A DNA stretch of 9,814 nucleotides from Spirochaetales bacterium (GTDB lineage Bacteria; Spirochaetota; Spirochaetia; Sphaerochaetales; Sphaerochaetaceae). The notes under the pieces are model-generated. The model saw only the letters and a list, made by a program, of their open reading frames with translations. It ran no database searches and was not told the origin of the DNA. The stretch covers positions 1 through 9,814 of the forward strand of contig JAGCUM010000001.1 in the NCBI GenBank assembly GCA_017962865.1, read 5' to 3'. The position numbers were made by a program, and so were the translations under genes. Below are positions 1 through 5,900 of this stretch, piece by piece; the stretch's first letter is position 1, and the number at the start of each line of letters is the position of its first letter.

Positions 1-326
1 TCAAGACAAACAGTATCCTAAGTTCCGTTGATTATGTTGAAAAAAACTTTGATCAGTGGCTTTCAGGCTATGGATATGACAGGGAAGGGTATTACTATCG
101 CCACAATGTTGAAGAAGAGGAGCATCGCACCGTAGCGATTTTCAGCCATGGCGGATCTTCTTCCGTTGCGATGAGCCACATGCTCAACCTCTCGTTTGCC
201 CATGTCTGTGCATTCTTCCACATGGGGTTCACCAGCATCTCGATCCTCAGACTGGAAAGGGGAAAGGGACTCTGTACGCTGCCGGCGCTGGAGCGTTTCA
301 ACGACGTCGCACATCTCCACGTCTGA
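1..326 (+). CDS. Histidine phosphatase (phosphoglycerate mutase-like) family protein, C-terminal part
   Basis: The gene enters from the left edge and is read from base 3, leaving about 107 residues before TGA at 324-326. The visible part contains VAIFSHGGSSSVAMSHML, which matches the second conserved histidine block of the histidine phosphatase superfamily (family knowledge: this His helps hold the phosphate while a His in the N-terminal RHG motif carries it). The His codon is at 147-149. A hydrophobic, aromatic strand follows (HVCAFFHMGFTSISILRLE), as expected for the end of this fold. The family usually has about 200 residues, so roughly half is missing, including the RHG motif. The substrate cannot be told: members act on phosphosugars, phosphoglycerate, cobalamin precursors or other phosphomonoesters. 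There is no signal that this gene shares a transcript with the genes downstream, because a 124-bp gap follows. Confidence 0.8.
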   Translation, partial: KTNSILSSVDYVEKNFDQWLSGYGYDREGYYYRHNVEEEEHRTVAIFSHGGSSSVAMSHMLNLSFAHVCAFFHMGFTSISILRLERGKGLCTLPALERFNDVAHLHV

Positions 327-385
327 ATCCCGGTGAAACGGCGATCATTCCGACCAGTTTTTCAGCGATTTCCCGAAGAAACAAA

Positions 386-413
386 TTGATTGAGAACACA
401 CCTTCATAATAAT
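386..413 (+). promoter_or_regulatory. Candidate sigma70-type promoter for the HAD phosphatase gene and perhaps the whole operon
   Basis: TTGATT at 386-391 matches four of six -35 consensus bases, and AATAAT at 408-413 matches five of six -10 bases, with a 16-bp spacer. Transcription would start near 420, leaving a leader of about 30 bases before the ATG at 451. This lies in the only sizeable gap of the window and in a locally AT-rich patch. AT-rich sequence produces such matches by chance, so the call is moderate. Confidence 0.45.
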
Positions 414-433
414 ATTTCCGTAAGCATTATTAT
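406..433 (+). repeat. AT-only inverted repeat over the predicted -10 box and transcription start
   Basis: ATAATAAT at 406-413 is exactly mirrored by ATTATTAT at 426-433, with 12 bases between. The left arm covers the predicted -10 box and the right arm lies just upstream of the ribosome binding site at 439-445. It could be an operator for a dimeric repressor or a weak hairpin in the leader. An all A/T palindrome of 8 bp can also arise by chance in such a patch. Confidence 0.35.
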
Positions 434-450
434 TTGATAGGAAGGTAGTC

Positions 451-1533
451 ATGAAAAGAAGTCTGCTTGTCATCATTGTTCTTGTCCTTGCATTGGGCTG
501 TGCCTTTGCAAACGGTTTCTCCGAGGATTACAGGGCCTATGCCGAAAAGGCAGCCAAGGCCGATGAATCCACGCTGGCATCATGGTATGAGGATTCCTAC
601 GCCAGGAATCAGCTGGTGGATTTCATGAAGGCAATCACCCAGGAGGGAAGTCCGGATTACATCCCGGTGGAGAACCGCATTGCCGTATTCGATTTCGACG
701 GAACACTGTTCTGCGAGACCGATCTGGACTACTTCGATCATCTGCTTCTTGCCTACCGTGTCCTCGAGGATCCGGATTACAAGGATCGTGCAAGCGATTT
801 CGAGAAGGAAGTTGCCAACAAGATCGTAACCCTCAGCCAGGAATCATCCCCTGTCGGAGGACTGGACATCGATCACGGCGTGGCGGTTGCCACGGCATTC
901 AAGGGTTTCACCCCGGAAGAGTTCGATGCCTATATCCAGGAGTTCAAGAAGCTGCCGATGCCTCATTACACCGGCATGAACCGCGGTGACGGATACTATC
1001 TGCCCATGCTCGAGATCGTCGAGTATCTCAAGGCAAATGACTTCATGGTCTATGTCGTCAGCGGAACGGACCGCTTCATCGTCAGAGGCGCCATCAACAA
1101 TTCTCCGCTGCAGCTGCCGCCCCATCAGATCATCGGTTCGGACGAGAGGACCATGGCAACGAACCAGGGCGAAGAGGACGGACTCAAGTACACATTCCAG
1201 AGTGACGATGAAGTCATCACCGCAGGAGAATTCGTAATCAAGAACCTGAAGATGAACAAGGTTTCAGTCATTGTCCAGGAAATCGGACAGCAGCCGGTTC
1301 TGTCGTTCGGCAACAGCACCGGAGACTCGGCAATGGCCAATTACGTGATTACAAACAATCCGTACCGCAGTCTGGCATTCATGCTCTGCTGCGACGACAC
1401 CGAGCGTGAGCACGGCAATGTTTCCAAGGCAAACGACATGTACGATCTCTGCGCCACCAACGGCTGGGTGCCTGTCTCGATGAAGAACGACTGGACCACC
1501 ATCTACGGTGAAGGTGTGACATACAACAAATAA
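451..1533 (+). CDS. Exported HAD-superfamily phosphatase
   Basis: Protein of 360 residues. The ATG at 451 is preceded by AGGAAGG (439-445) at good spacing. The N-terminus (MKRS, then a hydrophobic run to about residue 20) is a signal peptide with a signal peptidase I site after AFA (20|21). Cys17 in LALGC is a weaker lipobox alternative. HAD motif I is FDFDGTLF, with Asp81 the nucleophile, Asp83 the acid/base and Thr85; motif II is VVSGTD with Ser204; motif IV is GNSTGDSAM with Asp292. Lys270 may be the motif III lysine. An inserted region of about 100 residues between motifs I and II fits a cap domain. The family removes phosphate from small metabolites, and here it would act outside the cytoplasm. 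The substrate is unknown; serine- or choline-phosphate-type substrates are possible for this HAD branch. It is followed after 9 bp by the STAS gene, so it probably heads the transcript, although its link to the cytoplasmic switch is not obvious. Confidence 0.85.
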   Translation: MKRSLLVIIVLVLALGCAFANGFSEDYRAYAEKAAKADESTLASWYEDSYARNQLVDFMKAITQEGSPDYIPVENRIAVFDFDGTLFCETDLDYFDHLLLAYRVLEDPDYKDRASDFEKEVANKIVTLSQESSPVGGLDIDHGVAVATAFKGFTPEEFDAYIQEFKKLPMPHYTGMNRGDGYYLPMLEIVEYLKANDFMVYVVSGTDRFIVRGAINNSPLQLPPHQIIGSDERTMATNQGEEDGLKYTFQSDDEVITAGEFVIKNLKMNKVSVIVQEIGQQPVLSFGNSTGDSAMANYVITNNPYRSLAFMLCCDDTEREHGNVSKANDMYDLCATNGWVPVSMKNDWTTIYGEGVTYNK

Positions 1534-1542
1534 GGGGGGATC

Positions 1543-1842
1543 ATGCTCACGATATGCAAAAACATCACCAATGACGAGGCGGTTTTCAGCCTCGAAGGAA
1601 GACTTGATACAATTACGGCTCCCGAACTGGAGAAGGCTCTCCAGGAGTCCATTGGCGGCATCAAGAGCCTGGCTTTCGATTTCGGAAAACTCGACTACAT
1701 CTCCTCTGCAGGACTGCGCGTGATTCTCGCAGCACAGAAGCTGATGGCAGGAAAGGGCGAGATGAAGGTCTGTAACCTGAATGAGACCGTAAAGGAAATC
1801 TTTGAAGTCACCGGTTTCAGTGACATCCTGACCATAGAGTAA
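1543..1842 (+). CDS. STAS-domain anti-sigma factor antagonist (SpoIIAA/RsbV-like)
   Basis: A single-domain cytoplasmic protein of 99 residues, the normal size for SpoIIAA/RsbV. The pattern is typical: an early FSLEGRLDTITAPELE strand-loop-helix (about 15-30), then LDYISSAGLRVILAAQ (50-65), and an EIFEVTGF end motif. By alignment with the DSSG/DSTG site of SpoIIAA and RsbV, Ser55 is the predicted phosphorylated residue. In known partner-switching systems the unphosphorylated form binds an RsbW-type kinase and frees its other partner, and a PP2C phosphatase regenerates it. Both partner types are encoded directly downstream. The ATG at 1543 follows a strong purine run, AGGGGGGA (1533-1540), that overlaps the stop codon of the HAD gene, and the next gene starts 3 bp after the stop. 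Which kinase acts on it is not known from sequence. Confidence 0.92.
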   Translation: MLTICKNITNDEAVFSLEGRLDTITAPELEKALQESIGGIKSLAFDFGKLDYISSAGLRVILAAQKLMAGKGEMKVCNLNETVKEIFEVTGFSDILTIE

Positions 1843-1845
1843 GCA

Positions 1846-3468
1846 ATGAGCAAACTCCAGAAACTCCGCTCCAATATGGCCTTCAACATCATCGGAGGCA
1901 TCGTATTGGTCATCACAGTATTCGCCTTGGTTGTGGGAACCATCGGCTTTGTAAGCTTCACGGATTCCTTCAAGAAGGAGTATGCGACAACCACATACCA
2001 CATGGCGGATACTGCGACCTCGCTGGTAAACGGCGATCATCTTGCCGATTATCTTGCAGGCTTGGAGAAAGAGGAGTATCAGCGTACACAGAGATATCTC
2101 GAAGCCTATTGCAAGAGGATGGCTGTTTCCATCGTCTATGTGATCATGGTCGAGCAGAACGGCTTCGACTACTTCTTCTCGGTCTTCAATTGCGTGAACA
2201 ACGAGGTGGACAACACATCCTACATCCCGTGGGAGCTCGGGCACCGCAGACAGACTACCAATGATGAATACAGGCAGGAGTACATCAAGCTCTACAACGG
2301 GGAAGTCCCCTACGGAACAATCTACAGGGTCAACACCAAGGACGGTAACAACTGGCACATCACGACGTTGGTCCCGATTCTGGATTCCGAGGGAGAGGTT
2401 ACGGGACTGCTGTGCATCCAGAGACCTATAAATGAGATCTACAAGGCCAGGAGGCCTTATCTGATCACCATAGTCATAAGCACGATTGTCCTGGTTCTGC
2501 TGGCTTCGGCATTTGCAGTCTTCTTCATGAAGAGGAAGTTCATTGCCCCCATAAGGAAGGTCTCGTTCGAGGCCACTCGCTTTGCACATGAGAACAAGAA
2601 GGGCAAGGAACTGGGTCATATCAGCAGTTTCGAGGAGATTGCGAATCTTGCAAGGTCGATAGACACCATGGAGACGGACATGGTGAACTACATTGAGAAC
2701 CTGACTGCCGTCACAGCCGAAAAGGAGAGGATAGGTACCGAGCTCTCTCTGGCAAGCGCCATCCAGACAAGCTCGATTCCGAACACTTTCCCGGCATTCC
2801 CGAACAGAACCGATTTCGATATCTATGCCAGCATGGATCCTGCAAAAGAGGTGGGAGGAGACTTCTACAATTTCTTCCTCACCGATGACGACCATCTGGC
2901 CATGGTAATCGGGGATGTCTCGGGCAAGGGAATTCCTGCGGCACTGTTCATGATGGTTTCCAACATACTTACCAGCGTAAGAACCCAGACCGGCGGAACT
3001 CCTGCGCGTATTCTGGAGTTCGTGAACGAAAAGATCTGTGAGCGCAATAAGCTCGATATGTTTGTTTCCATTTGGCTCGGAATCCTCGAGCTATCCACGG
3101 GAAAACTGGTTGCTTCCAATGCCGGTCATGAATATCCGGCCATTATGCATGCCGGAGGCAGCTTCGAGCTGTTCAGGGACAGGCACGGACTTGTCGTCGG
3201 AGGCATGGAAGGTGCCACTTACAAGGATTATGAAATACAGCTCTCGCCGGGCGACAAGCTGTTCGTCTATACCGATGGCGTTCCCGAGGCAACGGACGCC
3301 GAGAACAAGATGTTCGGCACGGACAGGATGCTGGCGGCATTGAATCTTGAACCTGATGCAGGTCCCGAGAAGGTGCTCGGAAATGTCAGAAGTGCTGTTG
3401 ATGCTTTCGTGAAGGATGCACAGCAGTTCGATGACCTGACGATGCTCTGCATGCAGTACAAAGGTTGA
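1846..3468 (+). CDS. Membrane-anchored PP2C/SpoIIE-type serine phosphatase with extracytoplasmic sensor
   Basis: Protein of 540 residues. Two membrane segments (about 13-37 and 204-228) enclose an outside region of about 165 residues. The end of that region, HITTLVPILDSEGEVTGLLC, resembles the membrane-proximal strands of Cache-type ligand-binding domains. A HAMP-like linker and helix (about 229-305) leads to the PP2C domain (about 322-540). Metal-binding positions look intact: EVGGDFYNF (Asp339), VIGDVSGKGIPAALFM (Asp357), YTDGVPEATD (Asp477) and FDDLTMLCMQY (Asp529/530). The predicted role is to dephosphorylate STAS proteins at phosphoserine in response to an external signal, as RsbU/RsbP/SpoIIE do in known systems. 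Likely substrates are the STAS protein upstream and the STAS domain of the next gene. The start lies 3 bp after the STAS stop with only a weak ribosome binding site, so translation is probably coupled. The ligand is unknown. Confidence 0.93.
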   Translation: MSKLQKLRSNMAFNIIGGIVLVITVFALVVGTIGFVSFTDSFKKEYATTTYHMADTATSLVNGDHLADYLAGLEKEEYQRTQRYLEAYCKRMAVSIVYVIMVEQNGFDYFFSVFNCVNNEVDNTSYIPWELGHRRQTTNDEYRQEYIKLYNGEVPYGTIYRVNTKDGNNWHITTLVPILDSEGEVTGLLCIQRPINEIYKARRPYLITIVISTIVLVLLASAFAVFFMKRKFIAPIRKVSFEATRFAHENKKGKELGHISSFEEIANLARSIDTMETDMVNYIENLTAVTAEKERIGTELSLASAIQTSSIPNTFPAFPNRTDFDIYASMDPAKEVGGDFYNFFLTDDDHLAMVIGDVSGKGIPAALFMMVSNILTSVRTQTGGTPARILEFVNEKICERNKLDMFVSIWLGILELSTGKLVASNAGHEYPAIMHAGGSFELFRDRHGLVVGGMEGATYKDYEIQLSPGDKLFVYTDGVPEATDAENKMFGTDRMLAALNLEPDAGPEKVLGNVRSAVDAFVKDAQQFDDLTMLCMQYKG

Positions 3469-3475
3469 AAGGGGG
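3469..3475 (+). promoter_or_regulatory. Ribosome binding site deciding the start of the STAS-kinase-HATPase gene
   Basis: AAGGGGG ends 8 bases before the ATG at 3484 but only 2 bases before an in-frame TTG at 3478. This spacing favours the ATG, making the protein 521 rather than 523 residues. Confidence 0.6.
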
Positions 3476-3483
3476 AATTGAAA

Positions 3484-5049
3484 ATGAGTGAAAAAGAGAA
3501 GATCAGACTTTCCGGAAGGATTGATTCCAATAATGCTCCTCAGCTTGAGAAAGATCTTCTCGAGGCCCTTGACGGCAAAAACCCGACTTCCATCGAGTTC
3601 GATGCCAAGGATCTTGAGTACATTTCCTCTGCAGGACTGAGAGTCCTTCTCAGAATCCGCAAGCTCTACCCGAATCTGAGCATCATCAATGTCAGTCAGG
3701 AGGTCTATGACATCTTCGACATGACGGGCTTCACCGAGATGATGGATGTCCAGAGGGCATACAGGGAGGTTTCGATCGAAGGCTGCGAGGAAATAGGACG
3801 CGGAGCCAACGGAAGAATCTACCGCATAGACCAGGACAACGTCGTAAAGGTCTACAAGAACCCCGATGCCCTTGAAGATATCAAGCATGAGAGAGAAGTT
3901 GCAAAACTTGCCCTGATTCTGGGTCTTCCTACTGCAATTTCATATGATGTCGTCAAAGTAGGCGATAGTTTCGGTTCGGTCTTTGAGCTTCTCAATGCCA
4001 GATCGTTCTCACAGATTCTGGCCTCCGAGCCGGAGAAGATGGACTGGTGTGTCGATGAGTTCGTAAAGCTGCTCCGGAAGGTTCACGGTACAGAGGTTCC
4101 CGAGGGAAAGCTTCCGGATATGAAGGAGACCGCCGTTTCCTGGGTCCAGTTCCTGCAGGATTATCTGCCCCACAACGAATGGAAGAAACTGATGGATCTC
4201 GTTCAGGCCGTGCCCGTGGACAATCACATGATTCACGGCGACTACCATACCAAGAACGTCGTCCTGCAGGGCGATGAGGTCCTCATCATAGACATGGATA
4301 CCCTTGCGGTCGGTAATCCGATATTCGAGCTTGCCTCAATGTTCAACGCATTCATCGGCTTCTCCGAGTTTGACCACGTGCATGTGCTGCACTTCATGGG
4401 TTTTGACTACGAGACAAGCTCCGAGTTCTGGCACAGGGTTCTTAAGGCCTACCTGAACACGAACTGCGAGGCCAAGGTCAGGGAAGTGGAGGACAAGGCC
4501 CGCATCATAGGTTACACCCGCCTGATTCGCCGCTATATCCGTCGCGGCGGTCTGGAGACGGAAGAGGGTAAGGCCGAGATCTCATTCTGGAAAGAGAAGC
4601 TCATCGGACTTATCGAGAAGGCGGACGACCTTACCTTCGATATCGACGAACTTGAAACCGATGCCTCCACGGATATGCTCTCCGAGGTCCAGGGCTTCAT
4701 TTCCGAGAAGCTGGAACGCGTCGACTGCCCGATGAAGGTCTGCATGCAGATCGAAGTGGCCGTCGAGGAAATCTTCGTGAATATCGCCAGCTATGCCTAT
4801 GCTCCGCTGTCGGGCAAGGCAAAGGTACGGGTGAAGCTGTCGGATGATCCGGCAGCCGTCTATATCACATTCATCGACCACGGTGTCCCGTATAACCCGT
4901 TGGCAAAGACCGATCCGGATGTGCATGCAGAGGCTTCCGACAGGCCGATAGGCGGACTGGGCATCTACATGACGAAGAAGATGATGGACGATGTCACATA
5001 CGAATACAGGGACGGGGAAAACATCCTTACTTTGAAGAAGAACATATGA
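3484..5049 (+). CDS. Three-domain fusion: STAS antagonist + APH-like kinase + RsbW-type HATPase
   Basis: Protein of 521 residues from ATG 3484, cytoplasmic. Residues 1-90 are a STAS domain with LEYISSAGLRVLL; Ser49 is the predicted phosphosite. Residues about 95-375 have a protein-kinase/aminoglycoside-phosphotransferase fold: glycine loop GRGANGRIYRI (105-115), VVKVYK with Lys122, catalytic loop HGDYHTKN (Asp253, Asn258) and metal-site IIDMDT (Asp270). This resembles the APH-like family described as TIGR02172. Residues about 385-521 are an RsbW/SpoIIAB-like GHKL ATPase: N box VAVEEIFVNIASYAY (Glu428/429, Asn433), G1 FIDHGVPYNP (Asp465, Gly467) and G2 IGGLGIYMTKKM (489-500). All three domains keep their key residues. 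The chain thus holds a switch substrate, a Ser/Thr-kinase-like ATPase of the type that phosphorylates it, and a second phosphotransferase. Substrates of the APH-like part are unknown. The stop overlaps the next start by 4 bases (ATGA). Confidence 0.9.
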   Translation: MSEKEKIRLSGRIDSNNAPQLEKDLLEALDGKNPTSIEFDAKDLEYISSAGLRVLLRIRKLYPNLSIINVSQEVYDIFDMTGFTEMMDVQRAYREVSIEGCEEIGRGANGRIYRIDQDNVVKVYKNPDALEDIKHEREVAKLALILGLPTAISYDVVKVGDSFGSVFELLNARSFSQILASEPEKMDWCVDEFVKLLRKVHGTEVPEGKLPDMKETAVSWVQFLQDYLPHNEWKKLMDLVQAVPVDNHMIHGDYHTKNVVLQGDEVLIIDMDTLAVGNPIFELASMFNAFIGFSEFDHVHVLHFMGFDYETSSEFWHRVLKAYLNTNCEAKVREVEDKARIIGYTRLIRRYIRRGGLETEEGKAEISFWKEKLIGLIEKADDLTFDIDELETDASTDMLSEVQGFISEKLERVDCPMKVCMQIEVAVEEIFVNIASYAYAPLSGKAKVRVKLSDDPAAVYITFIDHGVPYNPLAKTDPDVHAEASDRPIGGLGIYMTKKMMDDVTYEYRDGENILTLKKNI

Positions 5050-5900
5050 GAATCGACCTGCACATGCACAGCCTTGTCTCGGACGGTACGGACAGTCCCG
5101 CCGAGCTTCTCGGGAAAGTCAGGGAAGCCGGACTTGAGGTGTTCTCACTGACAGACCATGATGCAATCAAGGGCTGCATGGCAATCGAGGGTCTTCTCCG
5201 TGACGGAGATCCCTTGTTTATTCCCGGTGCGGAGTTCTCCTGCAGGGACGAATTAGGCAAATACCACATCCTCGGATACGGTTACAACGGAAAGACCGGA
5301 GCTATGCCGCAGTTCATCGAGTCTTCGCACAATGTGCGCATGGAGAAGCTTGCGGCAAGATTGGATTACATGAAGTCCGAGCTGGGAATCGAATTCCCCG
5401 AGCAGGCTCTCGAGGAGCTGTTTTCCATGGACAATCCTGGAAAGCCCCACATTGCCAATCTGATGGTCAGATACGGCTTTGCCGAAAGCAAGGAACAGGC
5501 TTTCCATGAAATACTGAACCGATTGCCGGTTCTTGTATCCTATATCCGTCCGGAGCAGGCCATCGAGGCCATTCTCGCAGGAGGCGGAATTCCGGTTCTT
5601 GCCCATCCTTCCTATGGGGACGGGGACCAGCTGTTCGTGGGAGAGGAGATGGAGAAGAGGATCAGGCGCCTTATGAAGTTCGGCCTTATGGGTCTTGAGG
5701 CGTTCTATTCCGGTTTCACTCCTCAGCTCAGGAACGAGATTTTGGGCTTCGCAGACCGCTTCGATCTCTATGTCACTGCCGGAAGCGACTATCATGGCAA
5801 GAACAAGATGATTGTCCTTGGCGATACCGGACTTGAGGAGTCCGAGACGCGTACGGCCAGACTGGAGAGCTTTCTGAGGGAGATTCTGCATGAAGGCTAA
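5046..5900 (+). CDS. PHP-domain phosphoesterase (YciV/TrpH-like)
   Basis: Protein of 284 residues, a common length for stand-alone PHP phosphoesterases. The metal ligands of the family appear in order: HMH (His6, His8), Asp13, LTDHDA (Asp37, His38), GAEFS (Glu63), YHILGY (His74), GKPHIANL (His135), LAHPSYGD (His187) and GSDYHG (Asp248, His250). The layout fits the YciV/TrpH group, whose characterised members are 3',5'-nucleotide bisphosphate phosphatases or 5'-3' exoribonucleases acting on short RNA; the exact substrate here is not certain. It is cytoplasmic, with no signal peptide. The start overlaps the stop of the kinase fusion gene by 4 bases, and its end overlaps the MATE gene by 11 bases. 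Translation of all three is therefore likely coupled, which argues that it belongs to the same system. Its role in a protein-phosphorylation switch is unexplained. Confidence 0.88.
   Translation: MRIDLHMHSLVSDGTDSPAELLGKVREAGLEVFSLTDHDAIKGCMAIEGLLRDGDPLFIPGAEFSCRDELGKYHILGYGYNGKTGAMPQFIESSHNVRMEKLAARLDYMKSELGIEFPEQALEELFSMDNPGKPHIANLMVRYGFAESKEQAFHEILNRLPVLVSYIRPEQAIEAILAGGGIPVLAHPSYGDGDQLFVGEEMEKRIRRLMKFGLMGLEAFYSGFTPQLRNEILGFADRFDLYVTAGSDYHGKNKMIVLGDTGLEESETRTARLESFLREILHEG

Noticed and set aside
331..362. Possible intrinsic terminator after the histidine phosphatase gene
   Set aside because: A GGT/ACC pair and a CGG/CCG pair can form before a run of five T (358-362), but the stem is only 3 + 3 bp with a four-base bulge, too weak to support the call.
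1264..2895. Long open frame of 543 residues on the minus strand
   Set aside because: It lies opposite the HAD, STAS and phosphatase genes, shows no recognisable domain and has a His/Asp/Cys-rich composition typical of an antisense shadow of well-supported genes.
3478..3480. TTG as the start of the STAS-kinase-HATPase gene
   Set aside because: Only two bases separate it from the G-run, too close for use; the ATG at 3484 has normal spacing.
3091..3888. Open frame of 265 residues on the minus strand
   Set aside because: It crosses the junction of two clearly identified + strand genes and has no domain or ribosome binding support.
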